DNA of 64,000 nucleotides, from positions 186,001 to 250,000 of the forward strand of contig CAWFQE010000009.1 of the NCBI GenBank assembly GCA_963817885.1. The letters run 5' to 3'. Numbering within the stretch: position 1 is the stretch's first letter; every line of letters begins with the position of its first letter. The position numbers and the translations under genes were made by a program. Positions 35,230 to 44,843 of this stretch are shown in pieces. The DNA comes from CAVOHU01 sp963817885 (GTDB taxonomy: Bacteria > Acidobacteriota > Vicinamibacteria > Vicinamibacterales > JAKQTR01). The notes below the pieces were generated by a model. It was not told where the DNA came from and did no database searches. It worked only from the letters and a program-made list of their open reading frames with translations.

Positions 35230-36393
35230 GTGACCCGGAAACTCGTGCCAATTCGGCTTCCACTCGTCATCGTGCTCGCGGTCTGCATGTTGGAAACCGG
35301 GCTGGCGGGCCAGCAGGCGCCTGCGCAGTCGTTTCCGGAGTGGCTCGCCCTCCTGCGCAGTGACGGGCTGGCCAGGGGCATTTCGGCGCGGACGCTGGAC
35401 CAGGCACTCGCCGGAATTGAACTGCTGCCGGTTGTCGTCGAACGCGATCGGACGCAGCCCGAGTTGAAGCTGACCGTCAAGCAGTACATGGATCGCCGCG
35501 TGACGACGGCGATGGTCCGGAAGGGCCGGGAGCTGGCGCGCCTGCACGCATCGGTGCTGCGGCAGGTGTCGGCCGCCTACGGCGTGCCGGCTTCCGTCAT
35601 CCTGGCCATCTGGGGCCAGGAATCGAACTACGGCGCGTTCCAGGGTTCACGTCCCACGGTGTCTGCACTGGCCACGCTCGCATACGATCCCCGCAGGCCA
35701 GGCATGTTTCGCGAAGAGCTGCTCGCGGCCCTGACCATCGTCGACCGCGGCGACATTGCGCTGGAGCGACTGACGGGATCATGGGCGGGGGCAATGGGCC
35801 AGCCGCAGTTCATGCCGTCGAGCTACCTGAAGTTCGCCGTGGACTTCGACCACGACGGACGACGCGACATCTGGGGCTCGCCGGCGGACATCTTTGCGTC
35901 GGTCGCCAACTACCTGAAGGAGCATGGCTGGGACGGCAGCCTCAGGTGGGGGCGACCCGTGCGGGTCGATCGCGCAACGGCCAAGGGACTGACCGACAAG
36001 GTGCCGCCGGCAGGCCCGTCCGGCTGCGAGGCGAAACGGGAGATGACCGAACCGCTGCCGTACTCCGATTGGGGAGCCCTCGGCGTGAAGGCAGTTGACG
36101 GCAAGGCCTTGCCGAAGACGGACGTGCGGGGCTCGCTGCTCCAGGTCGACGGACAGTATTACCTCGTCACCGTCAACTACCACGCGCTTCTCGACTACAA
36201 CTGCGCCCACACCTACTCGCTGAGCGTGGCCAGGCTGGCCGACCGGATCGGCGGGGATGACGGCCCGCCCGTCAAGCGGCTGTCCGCTCCGACAAGGCCG
36301 CGGCGGAAACCATCACCAGGGCAATCCACACGCCGTCGGCCAGCAGCAGGTGCAGCATCTGCATCCACACGGGCGCGAGCAGCCACACGTTGA
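35230..36393 (+). CDS. mltB: Lytic murein transglycosylase, MltB type (C-terminus uncertain)
   Basis: Cleaves peptidoglycan glycan strands in the periplasm to 1,6-anhydromuramyl products. Starting at GTG 35230, the signal peptide ends near residue 27 (LAGQQ). The catalytic glutamate is Glu131 in AIWGQESNYGAFQG. 'RPTVSALATLAYDPRRPGMF', 'GSWAGAMGQPQFMPSSY', 'DFDHDGRRDIWGSPADIFAS' and 'NYLKEHGWDG' are family blocks. The domain ends near 'CAHTYSLSVARLADRIGG'. The last 45 residues are Arg/Pro/Ala-rich and run 120 bp into the convergent heme A synthase gene, so a frameshift near 36255, where another frame has a TGA, may have removed the natural stop. The neighbouring region has many such breaks. 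Confidence 0.88.
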   Translation: MTRKLVPIRLPLVIVLAVCMLETGLAGQQAPAQSFPEWLALLRSDGLARGISARTLDQALAGIELLPVVVERDRTQPELKLTVKQYMDRRVTTAMVRKGRELARLHASVLRQVSAAYGVPASVILAIWGQESNYGAFQGSRPTVSALATLAYDPRRPGMFREELLAALTIVDRGDIALERLTGSWAGAMGQPQFMPSSYLKFAVDFDHDGRRDIWGSPADIFASVANYLKEHGWDGSLRWGRPVRVDRATAKGLTDKVPPAGPSGCEAKREMTEPLPYSDWGALGVKAVDGKALPKTDVRGSLLQVDGQYYLVTVNYHALLDYNCAHTYSLSVARLADRIGGDDGPPVKRLSAPTRPRRKPSPGQSTRRRPAAGAASASTRARAATR

Positions 36394-37197
36394 GCGCGCC
36401 GGCCGCGAGCTGGACCACCACCAGCACGAGCAGCGCCTTGCGGGGCCCGCACGCCGACGGCGTCGCCGGCAGGGACCGGGATTCGCGACGCGACCGGCCA
36501 TCAGCGCCACACCGACGATGATCGCGATGGCCGGGTGCAGGACGCGAAGCCGGATGAGGATCGTCGGAGGTCGTCGACAGGTCGGCCATCAAGCCCGGCG
36601 TTGAGCGATCGAGGGCGGGTAGAGCGTGTCGCCAAGCGCGGCGACCGCTCCGCTCTTGCCGACGGCCACCATCCCGACGCAATGCCGCACCGAGCAACCA
36701 CGCGAGCGGCTCCACGCCCGGCGAGGCGGACGCGTCGACCGTCCCGAGACCCAGTGCGCGGTCAACGTCAGGCACGCCAGCAGCGCGAAGGTGTTGATGA
36801 GGTGCACGGCCATGAACATGGCGCGTGCCATCGTGGCGTTGTCGGCGACCAGCTGGAAGAGGACGAGGCCGGCGCCGACCGCGGCCTCCGTGACGATGAA
36901 GACGACCGAGAGCGCGGCGCCGCGGCGCGCCGGGTGTCCTGTCTGGAACGCGCGCCAGACCCAGACCGCGAGCAGCCGCGACCAGGATCGAGCGCGAGGC
37001 CGCTGGAGACGCGGTGCGAGAACTCGATCGCCATCGCCGTGGTCGGCGAAGCTCGGGACGACTTCGCCGTTGCAGAGCGGCCAGTGCCGGCCGCAGCCGG
37101 CGCCCGAGCCGGTCGCGCGAACGTAGGCGCCCCAGAGGACGACCAGGACGTTGTAACAGAGGACGAACCAGGCGAAGCGCGAGAGTCGTTGTGTCAC
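36272..37197 (-). pseudogene. ctaA: Heme A synthase (COX15/CtaA type), broken by at least six frameshifts, probably by sequence error
   Basis: Converts heme O to heme A for cytochrome oxidase; an integral membrane enzyme. From GTG 37197, 'FAWFVLCYNVLVVLWGAYVRATGSGAGCGRHWPLCNGEVVP' gives TM1 and the Cys loop. The story then jumps among frames: 'AIEFSHRVSSGLAL', 'AALSVVFIVTEAAVGAGLVLF' and 'VADNATMARAMFMAVHLINTF', then 'VAVGKSGAVAALGDTLYPPS', 'VLHPAIAIIVGVALMAGRVANP' and the C-terminal helix 'NVWLLAPVWMQMLHLLLADGVW', with the stop at 36272. Total length (about 308 codons) and all conserved segments, including heme-ligand histidines (EFSHR, AVHLINT, LHPAI, MLHLL), are right for an intact protein. 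Consensus errors are therefore likelier than decay. Confidence 0.82.
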
Positions 37198-37322
37198 TCG
37201 CCGATCCTACTTCGGGGCAAAGGAAGCCGGGGGCCAGCCGCGTTGCGGGCGCCTCCCGATGGGCGGCGGGCCCCGACCTCGCAGTCGATGGTCACTCCCG
37301 GGGCTCACGTGCACCGCCAAGA

Positions 37323-37399
37323 GGCCCGCCCCGGACAGGCGGGCCACAGCCCACCCGCCCAACTTCCGGCGCGAGCCCGGCCGAACGCCGGCGCCGGGC
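37323..37399. terminator. GC-rich hairpins downstream of rubrerythrin
   Basis: Two perfect inverted repeats are seen: GGCCCGCC/GGCGGGCC with a 7-nt loop (37323-37345), and GCCCGGC/GCCGGGC with an 11-nt loop (37375-37399), which abuts the rubrerythrin stop codon. They lie in the 202-bp gap before ctaA on the same strand. No T-tract follows. Confidence 0.4.
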
Positions 37400-37898
37400 T
37401 TAGACCTGCACGAACCTGGACGCCTTGGTGCCGCAGATCGGACACTCGTCCGGGGGCTTGCCGAACTCGATGTGGCCGCAGACCGGGCACAGGTAGAACT
37501 TGGTCTCGGCCAGGTCCTTGCCCTGTCGCCAGCCTCGTCGAGCGCAGCCTGGTAGAGCTTCGCGTGCACGGCTTCGGCTTCGACCGCGTAGCCGAACATC
37601 CGCTTCGCCTTGTGGCCCTCGGCCTCGGCCGTCTCGAGCATCGGCGGGTACATGCTGGTGAACTCGTAGGTCTCGCCGCCGATGGCGGCCTTGAGGTTGT
37701 CGGCGGTCGACCCCACTCCGTCGAGCGCCTTCAGGTGTCCTTCGGCGTGGATGCGCTCGGCTTCGGCCGTCGTGCGGAACAGCCGCGCGACGTTCGGGAA
37801 CCCGTCCGTTCGGCCTTGGCGGCGAACGTGCGGTACTTCTGGTTGGCCTGGCTCTCGCCGGCAAACGCTTCCTTGAGATTGTCGATGCTGGTGGCCAT
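37400..37898 (-). pseudogene. Rubrerythrin, two apparent frameshifts (probably sequence errors)
   Basis: A di-iron peroxidase that reduces hydrogen peroxide using electrons from its rubredoxin domain, in the cytoplasm. From ATG 37898 the frame reads 'MATSIDNLKEAFAGESQANQ' and 'KYRTFAAKAERTG'. It then shifts near 37810 into 'FPNVARLFRTTAEAERIHAEGH' and 'EAEAVHAKLYQAALDEA', and shifts again near 37525 into 'KDLAETKFYLCPVCGHIEFG' and 'DECPICGTKASRFVQV'. The erythrin diiron ligands (ExxH pairs) and both rubredoxin CxxC motifs are intact, and total length (about 166 codons) is normal. The second half of each break needs one restored base, once at a GG that should be GGG. It lies between ctaA and the PPK2 gene. 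Confidence 0.88.
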
Positions 37899-37984
37899 AT
37901 GACGCCTCCGATGGGTTGTGGCCGAAGAATTGACGCGTGCGCCCCGCGGGGGACCGTGCGTGGGGGCGCGAAGACTTGATCGAC

Positions 37985-38029
37985 ATCATATACCGAAATC
38001 TGATGGCGCCTCCCGGGCCGCCGTATACT
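37985..38029. promoter_or_regulatory. Divergent promoter region, rubrerythrin and PPK2 genes
   Basis: In the 239-bp divergent gap an AT-rich patch holds TATGAT on the minus strand near 37985-37992 and TATACT on the plus strand at 38024-38029. No strong -35 boxes accompany them. I see no operator palindrome. Confidence 0.3.
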
Positions 38030-38137
38030 CTCAGGCGCGCCCGGGTTTGCCCCGCCCCGCTTTGGTGACGGACCGGGGCGACCCCGCTACGGGCGAATTT
38101 CGAGACAGCGCGCACACCGGTTCGGACGGAGGAGGTC

Positions 38138-39669
38138 ATGTTCGAAGCTGCGGAACTCGGCCGGACGGTGTCGAAGGAGGAATACCGCGAGCGCGAGCCC
38201 GTGCTGCGCGAGCGAGTTGCTGCAGTCGCAGAACGACCTCCGCGCGGCGGCCGCGTTTCCGGTGATCGTCGTCTTTGCGGGCGTGGACGGGGCCGGCAAG
38301 GGCGAGACGGTCAACCTCCTCAACGAGTGGATGGACCCGCGGTGGATCGTGACCCGCGCGTTCGGCGAGCCGTCCGACGAGGAGCAGGAGCGCCCGGAGT
38401 ACTGGCGGTTCTGGCGGGCGCTGCCGCCGCGCGGCCGCATCGGGCTGTTCCTGAGCAGCTGGTATTCGCGACCGGTGCTCGACCGCGTGTACGGCCGCAT
38501 CGATGCCAACGCGTTCGAGGAGCGCCTGAACCGCATCGTCGAGTTCGAGCAGACGCTGGCCGACGACGGCGCGCTGATTCTCAAGTTCTGGATGCACCTC
38601 GACAAGGCCCGCCAGAAGAAGCACCTGAAGCGCCTCGAGAAGGACCGCGCGTCTGCGCTGGAAGGTCACCGCCGCTCGAGTGGAAGCACTGGCGGATGTA
38701 CGACAGGTTCATCGCGGCCGCCGAGCACGCCATCCGCCAGACCAGCCGTGGCAACGCGCCGTGGACCATCGTCGAGGGCGCGGATGCCGAGGTATCGGAG
38801 CCTGACGGTCGGCACGATGATTCTCGACGGCATTCGAGGCCGTCTCGCGCAGGTCGAGGCGGAGCGCAGCCGGCCATCAGCAGCCGCGGGCCAGCCCAAC
38901 GCGAAGACCGCGACGAGACCCAGGCCGAAGCGCTCGGCCGGAGCCGTCTCGATCCTCTCGAGCCTCGACATGTCGAAGCGCGCCCCGAAAGACGCGGCCG
39001 AAGAGCGAGTCGCGCTGGCCCAGGGCCGGCTCAACCTGCTCCAGCGAAAGGCGCGTGCGCAGGGGCGTCTCGACCATCCTGGTCTTCGAAGGATGGGACG
39101 CAGCCGGCAAGGGCGGCGACCATCCGGCGCGTGACAGGGGCCCTCGACGCGCAGGGACTACCAGGTGCTTCCCGATCGCCGCGCCGAGCGACGAGGAGCG
39201 GGCGCACCACTACCTGTGGCGGTTCTGGCGGCACCTGTCGCGCGCGGGCCGCGTCACGATCTTCGATCGCAGCTGGTACGGCAGCGTGCTGGTCGAACGC
39301 GTCGAGGGGTTCGCGACCGAGAAGGAGTGGATGCGGGCGTACGCCGAGATCAACCAGTTCGAGGACCAGCTCGCTCGGCACGGCATCGTGCTGGTGAAGT
39401 TCTGGCTTCACGTGACGAAGGAGGAGCAGCTGCGCCGCTTCAAGGAGCGCGAGGCCATCCAGCACAAGCGGTGGAAGCTGACCGAAGAGGACTGGCGCAA
39501 CCGGACCAGGTGGGACGCCTACGAGGCGGCGGTCAACGAGATGGTGGAGCGCACCAGCACCCGCTTTGCGCCGTGGACGCTGGTCGAGGCCAACGACAAG
39601 GCGCTTGCGCGTCTCAAGGTGCTCAAGACCATCGGCGATCGGCTGGAGAAGGCGCTGGGCAAGGAATGA
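38138..39669 (+). pseudogene. pap: Tandem-PPK2 polyphosphate:AMP phosphotransferase, at least seven frameshifts (probably sequence errors)
   Basis: Phosphorylates AMP to ADP with polyphosphate. The start at ATG 38138 has GGAGGAGG just upstream. Two PPK2 domains can be followed across frames. Domain 1 has Walker A GVDGAGKGE, then 'LLNEWMDPRWIVTRAFGEPS', 'EYWRFWRALPPRGRIGLF' and 'LSSWYSRPVLDRVYGR', and 'WKHWRMYDRFIAAAEHAI'. Domain 2 has GWDAAGKGG, then 'HHYLWRFWRHLSRAGRVTIFD', 'SWYGSVLVERVEGF' and 'RWDAYEAAVNEMVERT', ending 'DRLEKALGKE'. Total length (about 510 codons) equals the known two-domain PAP class. Breaks lie near 38213, 38655, 38680, 38785, 39060, 39115 and 39165. Pieces in every frame are conserved, so an intact gene is likely. 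Confidence 0.82.
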
Positions 39670-39902
39670 CGGATCGTCGTAGTCCTAAACGTTTGCGCGG
39701 CAATGCCGAGACTATACTTGGGGGCTTGCCCACGCGTTGCCTGGAGTGTGTTCGCACGCCCAGAAGCGGGTGCGGCCTCGGGGGAGGAGCCAGTCCGGAT
39801 GTTCTCGCAGCACGCACGTGACATCGAGCAGACGCGCCAGGCCACGGGGTGCCTGCACGCCGCGCCGCGGCTCGTGCAGCCGTTGGACGAGGTCAAGGCC
39901 TG
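39670..39902. other. Intergenic region before the polysaccharide locus
   Basis: A 233-bp gap between the PPK2 gene and asnB. It contains a slightly AT-richer patch (39690-39720, GAGACTATACTTGGGG), where TATACT could serve as a -10 for the plus-strand asnB-ligase-ACP unit. No RNA gene, repeat or coding frame with family resemblance was found. Confidence 0.4.
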
Positions 39903-41903
39903 ATGTGCGGAATCGCCGGTGTCCTGGCGTTGCGGGAGGATCTGGCCGCTCCGGAGGGGGCGCAGATTGCCCGGATGGTCGGAGCGCTCCGCCATCGCGG
40001 CCCCGACGAGTTCGGCGCGTACCAGGACGACCGGATCGCCGTGGGGCACGCGCGGCTGTCGATCATCGATCTGTCCACGGGCCAGCAGCCCCTGGCCAAC
40101 GAAGACGAGACCATCTGGATCGTGTTCAACGGCGAGGTCTACAACTACCTCGAGCTGCGGGAGGAACTGGAAGGCCTCGGCCACCGCTTCCGCACGCGCA
40201 GCGACACCGAGGTGATCGTCCACGCGTACGAATCGTGGGGTGCCGGCGCATTCGATCGGTTCAACGGGCAGTGGGCCCTGGCGCTCTGGGACAACCGGAA
40301 CCGGAGTCTCACCCTCGCCCGGGATCCGCTGGGCGTCCGTCCGCTGTACTGGTGCGAGCATGCGGGGCGCCTGTTCTTCGCGAGCGAAGTCAAAGCGATC
40401 TTCGCGGCTGACCCGTCGATTCCACGCGAGTTCGATCCGGTCGGCCTCGCCGAGACGTTCACCTTCTGGACCGTGGTCCCGCCTCGCGGCGTGTTCAAGG
40501 GAGTGTCCGAGGTCGAACCTGGCCATCATCGGGTCTACGCGAATGGAGCAGTCACGGACGAGTGCTCATGGCAGGCCCGCTTTCCGATCGGCAGCGCCGG
40601 GTTGTTCGCCGGCAGCCGGGAGGATGCCGCCTGCGCGGTACGGGACTCGCTGGAGCGGGCGACCGCGCTGCGGATGCTGCGGGCTGATGTGCCGGTTGGC
40701 AGCTACCTGTCGGGCGGACTCGACAGCTCGCTGGTCGCCGCGCTTGGCCTGCGCGCGATGGGCAGCAGGTTCCAGACCTTCTCGTTGCGGTTCGAGGACG
40801 CGGAGTACGACGAGACCCGGTATCAGCGCCTGATGGCGGAACGGCTCGGCAGCGACCATCACGAGGTCGTGGTGTCGCGGCGCGACATCGCCGAGGTGTT
40901 TCCGGACGTGATCGCCCATACCGAGCGCCCGATCCTCCGCACGGCGCCTGCGCCCCTCTTCCTGCTGTCGAGGCTGGTGCGCCAGGCCGGCATCAAGGTG
41001 GTGCTCACGGGCGAAGGCGCAGACGAGATGTTCGGCGGGTACGACCTGTTTCGTGAGGGCAAGGTCCGGCGCTTCTGGGCGCGCCAGCCCGCGTCGCGCT
41101 GGCGCCCGCGGCTGCTCGAGCGCCTGTACCCCTACCTGGCCCGATCTCCGGTGTCGCAGCAGGCGATGGCGCGCCAGTTCTTCGGCCGGCATCTGGACGC
41201 GTGGCAGCGGCCGGGGTTCACGCACGACACGAGGTGGCACACCACCAGCGGCGTGCAGCGCCTCTTCTCTGCCGATCTCCGGCGTGAGATCGCCGGTCAT
41301 GACGTGGTCGCGGACCTGCTTGCCGGGTTGCCCGCCGACTTCCCCGCGTGGTCGGCGCTGGCGCAGGACCAGTTCATCGAGATCAAGACGCTGCTCTCCG
41401 GGTACCTGCTTTCGTCGCAGGGCGACCGGATGCTGATGGCCAACTCGGTCGAAGGCCGGTTTCCGTTCCTCGACCGCGACGTGGTGGCGCTCGCCAACTC
41501 GCTGCCCGACTCCTACAAGGTGCACGTGCTCGACGAAAAGCAGGTGGTGAAGCGCGCGGCGGCGGACCTGGTGCCCGTCGAAATCCTGGAGCGCAAGAAG
41601 CAGCCCTACCGTGCTCCTGACGCCTTGTCGTTTATCGGGCCGCACGCGCCTGAATGGATAGGCGACGTGCTGAGCGAGCGGAATCTCGCCGACGCAGGCG
41701 TATTCGACCTCCGCGCGGCGGCGCAGCTCCACGCCAAGTGCGTGGCGCGCAAGGATGATGCCCAGTTCTCGAACGCGGACAACATGGCGCTGGTGGGGCT
41801 GCTCTCCACTCAGCTGGTCCACCGTCACTTCATCCGGGAACAGGACGGCCAAGGCCAGTCCGCGTCGTTCACCCGGCTCATCGACAGGCGCCGGAGGTCA
41901 TGA
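39903..41903 (+). CDS. Asparagine synthase (glutamine-hydrolysing) family protein, first copy
   Basis: Class II glutamine amidotransferase plus PP-loop synthase, 666 residues from ATG 39903, which exposes the catalytic Cys2 (MCGIAGVLAL). The glutaminase domain (to about 205) includes 'RHRGPDEFG', 'GHARLSIIDLSTGQQPL' and 'FNGEVYNYLELREEL'. The synthase domain has the PP-loop LSGGLDSSLVA and 'LTGEGADEMFGGYD'. 'GDRMLMANSVEGRFPFLD' is typical. Such AsnB-like enzymes in sugar loci amidate carboxyl groups of an uncommon substrate rather than make bulk asparagine. It overlaps the AMP-ligase start by ATGA and is translationally coupled to the ligase and ACP. A second copy is encoded at 45559-47511. 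Confidence 0.9.
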   Translation: MCGIAGVLALREDLAAPEGAQIARMVGALRHRGPDEFGAYQDDRIAVGHARLSIIDLSTGQQPLANEDETIWIVFNGEVYNYLELREELEGLGHRFRTRSDTEVIVHAYESWGAGAFDRFNGQWALALWDNRNRSLTLARDPLGVRPLYWCEHAGRLFFASEVKAIFAADPSIPREFDPVGLAETFTFWTVVPPRGVFKGVSEVEPGHHRVYANGAVTDECSWQARFPIGSAGLFAGSREDAACAVRDSLERATALRMLRADVPVGSYLSGGLDSSLVAALGLRAMGSRFQTFSLRFEDAEYDETRYQRLMAERLGSDHHEVVVSRRDIAEVFPDVIAHTERPILRTAPAPLFLLSRLVRQAGIKVVLTGEGADEMFGGYDLFREGKVRRFWARQPASRWRPRLLERLYPYLARSPVSQQAMARQFFGRHLDAWQRPGFTHDTRWHTTSGVQRLFSADLRREIAGHDVVADLLAGLPADFPAWSALAQDQFIEIKTLLSGYLLSSQGDRMLMANSVEGRFPFLDRDVVALANSLPDSYKVHVLDEKQVVKRAAADLVPVEILERKKQPYRAPDALSFIGPHAPEWIGDVLSERNLADAGVFDLRAAAQLHAKCVARKDDAQFSNADNMALVGLLSTQLVHRHFIREQDGQGQSASFTRLIDRRRRS

Positions 41904-43494
41904 CTGACGTGGCTTGGTCACAAGACGAACAGCGTTTCGTGGACGCCGTTCCACAGTTGCAGGACTACCTGCGGGCGTCCGCGCTCAGGCTCCCGGACAA
42001 GGTGGCGCTCGTCTGCCAGACACGGCGGCTCACCTACGCCGACATCGAGGCGCCAGTCGAACGCGCTGGCGAACGCGCTCGTCGGCCACGGGATCACGCG
42101 CGGCGATCGCGTGGTGGTCTTTGCCGACAACACGATCGGGACGGCCATCGCCTTCTGGGGCGTGCTGAAGGCCAACGCGGTCGTTTCAATCGTCAGCCCG
42201 CTGACCAAGGCCGACAAGCTCGCGGTCCTGCTGAACGACTGCGGGGCGTCCGCCCTCATCACGGACGCGGCGCTGGCAAGGGTGTTCGTGGAAGCCGCGT
42301 CGAAGGCGCCTGGGCTGAAGGCCCTGGTCGTCTGCGGCGACGCAGGCCGCGTCAAGACCGACCTCCTGCCTCCTGTGGTGTCGTGGGATGCGGCGATCGC
42401 CGCCGGGCCTGCCGACGCGCCCCCGCCGCGCCGCAACATCGACGTCGATCTGGCGGCGATCATCTACACGTCCGGCAGCACGGGTGAGCCGAAGGGCATC
42501 ATGCTCACCCACCGCAACATGCTCGCTGCCGCGACCTCGATCACGGCCTACATCGGCAATGTCGAAGACGACGTCATCCTGTGCGGGCTGCCGCTGTCGT
42601 TCGACTACGGCCTGTACCAGATGATCATGGCGTTTCGCATGGGCGCCACGCTCGTGCTCGAGAGGTCCTTCGCATATCCCGCGCAGATCCTTCGGACGAT
42701 GGTGGACGAACGCGTCACCGGCTTTCCGGGCGTGCCCACGGTGTTCGCGATGCTCGCCGACATGAAGAACCTCGGCGACTACGATTTCGGCGCCATCCGC
42801 TACGTGACCAATACCGCCGCGGCCCTGTCGCTCAGGCACATCGACTTCATCCGCCGGACCTTCCCGTCGGCGCGGGTGTTCTCGATGTACGGGCTGACCG
42901 AGTGCAAGCGATGCACCTACCTGCCGCCTGAGGACATCGATCGAAAGCCGGCAAGCGTCGGCATCGCCATCCCCAACACGGAGCTGTGGATCGTCGACGA
43001 TCACGACAACCGGCTCGGGCCCGGACAGGTGGGCCAGCTCGTCATCCGCGGCGCAACCGTCATGCGGGGGTACTGGGGAAAGCCGGAAGCGACCGCGAGA
43101 AAGCTCAGGCCCGGGCCGCTGCCGGGCGAGCAGGTGCTCTACACGGGCGACTTCTGCAAGCTCGACGAGGACGGCTACCTCTACTTCGTCGGCCGGATGG
43201 ACGAAGTGATCAAGTCCCGCGGGGAGAAGGTCCCCCCCGAAGAAGTCGAACGGGCGCTCGCCAGGATTCCTGGGCGTGAAGGAGGCGGGCGTCATCGGCG
43301 TGCCGGACGAGCTTCTCGGCCAGGCCGTCAAGGCGTTCGTCGTCCTCGAGGACGGAGTCAGCATGACGGAGCAGGCCGTGCGGGTCGAGTGCCAGGCGAG
43401 GCTCGAAAGCTACATGGTGCCGAAGTACATCGTGTTCGCCTCGTCGCTTCCACGAACGACTTCCGGCAAGATCGCAAGGATGGAGCTGTCGTAA
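41900..43494 (+). CDS. AMP-forming acyl ligase (acyl-CoA/ACP synthetase family), two apparent frameshifts
   Basis: Activates a carboxylic acid as an acyl-adenylate. Three frame segments join: 41900 to about 42050 ('PQLQDYLRASALRLPDKVALV', 'LTYADIEA'); then about 42052 to 43268 ('HGITRGDRVVVFADN', the A3 loop IIYTSGSTGEPKGIMLTH, 'MYGLTECKRCTYLPPEDID', 'LYFVGRMDEVIKSRGEKVPP'); then to 43494 ('KEAGVIGVPDELLGQAVKAF', 'TSGKIARMEL' with the A10 lysine). Both breaks need removal of one base, the second from a GGG run at 43269-43272. Joined length is about 530 residues. It resembles the AMP-ligases of exosortase-A-type sugar loci (TIGR03098-like). The next gene is an ACP, the likely acyl acceptor. 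Confidence 0.85.
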
Positions 43495-43543
43495 TGTCCG
43501 GATCCGGCAGCTGTGCCATGTTGCAGAGGAGAGAGCAGACCCG

Positions 43544-43789
43544 ATGATGATTGCGGACCAGTTGCGCCAGTTCGTGACGACCAACTTCTACGTCGCAGAC
43601 GCGGGCACGCTCTCCGACGACGATTCGCTGCTCGACGCGGGCATTGTCGATTCGACCGGGGTGCTCGAGCTCATCAGCTTCATCGAGCGGGAGTTCGGCT
43701 TCACGGTCGAGGACGAAGAGATCGTGCCCGAGAATCTCGATTCGATCGCGCGCCTCACGGCGTTTGTGTCGCGGAAGCGGCCCTCGTGA
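43544..43789 (+). CDS. Acyl carrier protein
   Basis: An 81-residue carrier protein. The phosphopantetheine serine is Ser37 in GIVDSTGVLELI, in the DS(T/L) position. The fold signals are 'DSLLDAGIVDS' and 'FGFTVEDEEIVPENLDSI'. The ATG at 43544 has GAGGAGAG upstream; a second ATG follows immediately. It lies 49 bp after the AMP-ligase gene on the same strand, which makes it the probable acyl acceptor of that ligase. It differs from housekeeping ACP (fabI is elsewhere and DSL is replaced by DST), so a specialised pathway is likely. Its 3' end overlaps the convergent glycosyltransferase by 35 bp. Confidence 0.93.
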   Translation: MMIADQLRQFVTTNFYVADAGTLSDDDSLLDAGIVDSTGVLELISFIEREFGFTVEDEEIVPENLDSIARLTAFVSRKRPS

Positions 43790-44843
43790 CGCTCCTGGCC
43801 GGCGCGGTGAGCAGGCGCTGATAGAGCGCCGCGTAGTGCTGCCTGAAGCGGTCGACGCCGAACGCGCGCTCGGCCAGCTGCCGCGCCCGCGTGCCAAGGC
43901 CCTGGCCTTCGGCGCGCATGCGCTCGATTCCCTCCACCATCCCGTCAACGGTTCGCGGAACCACGACGCCGGCGCCGTGCTCCTCGACGAGCGACGCGAT
44001 GCCGGTCGTGTCGCTCAACAGGGCGGGGCGGCCGCACGCCAGGCCTTCGACGACGGAATTCGGGCAGGACTTGCCGAAGCCTTCGGCGTAGAACACAATC
44101 GTCGCGTGCACGCGCTGGTATTCCTCGACCATGCTGGCCGCGTCACGCCGATCGACGATCACGTTCCGCGGCAGGTCGAGCGACTCGAGCGCCCGGCGCG
44201 CGGCGGACTCGTCGCCCCACCTCCTCCAGAGCAGCACGAACTCGACGTCAGGCAGCCGGCGCGCGGCCTCGACCATCATCGGAATGCCCCGCACGTCCAG
44301 TTCCTCGACGTGGGCCGGCGTGCTCGCGAACAGGATCCTGAACGGCCGCGCCGCGGGGAGCGGAGCCGGCACGAACTGCGCGAGATTGATGCCCGGGTAC
44401 ACGACCTCGATGCGGTCCTCGCGCACGCCGGCGGCCCGCAGCGTCGCCGCGATCGCTTCGCTCTCGGCGGCGAAGATCGAGACCTTGTCGTACAGCGTCG
44501 GTCCGAGCGCGGAGCCCGGCAGCGCGACCGTGAACAGCAGAGGCCGGCGCCCGAGCACGCGCAGCAGGTGCCAGGCGTTGGCGGCTCCAAAGGCATGCGT
44601 AATCCGGCCGCGCGGCTCGATGAGCGCGGCGAGCAGGTGCAGCAGCCCGTGGCGGCTGCCTGCCAGCTTGATGACGCCGTCCCTCGCGTGCAGGCCGCTG
44701 TGCTGGCGCGCCGAAAACGACACGACCGGCCCCAGGTGCCCCGGCTGCCTCCGGAGGATCTCCACCTCCTTCGAGATGGCCTCCGTGGAGGGATGCCACG
44801 TCCCGGTCCAGTAGGTCAGGCGCGGCTGCACGTGACGATCCAT
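43755..44843 (-). CDS. GT4-type glycosyltransferase
   Basis: A 362-residue GT-B glycosyltransferase, last gene of the minus arm of the polysaccharide locus. The C-terminal nucleotide-sugar domain has 'FRILFASTPAHVEELDVRGI', 'VHATIVFYAEGFGKSCPNSV' and the E-x7-E-type segment VVEGLACGRPALLSDTTGIASL. The N-terminal half is less conserved ('TYWTGTWHPSTEAISKEVEIL'). It probably adds one hexose or similar sugar to an undecaprenyl-linked intermediate on the cytoplasmic face. The start ATG lies inside the methyltransferase 3' end (28-bp overlap). The C-terminus overlaps the ACP gene antisense by 35 bp. Confidence 0.85.
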   Translation of the reverse strand: MDRHVQPRLTYWTGTWHPSTEAISKEVEILRRQPGHLGPVVSFSARQHSGLHARDGVIKLAGSRHGLLHLLAALIEPRGRITHAFGAANAWHLLRVLGRRPLLFTVALPGSALGPTLYDKVSIFAAESEAIAATLRAAGVREDRIEVVYPGINLAQFVPAPLPAARPFRILFASTPAHVEELDVRGIPMMVEAARRLPDVEFVLLWRRWGDESAARRALESLDLPRNVIVDRRDAASMVEEYQRVHATIVFYAEGFGKSCPNSVVEGLACGRPALLSDTTGIASLVEEHGAGVVVPRTVDGMVEGIERMRAEGQGLGTRARQLAERAFGVDRFRQHYAALYQRLLTAPARSVTRAASATQTP

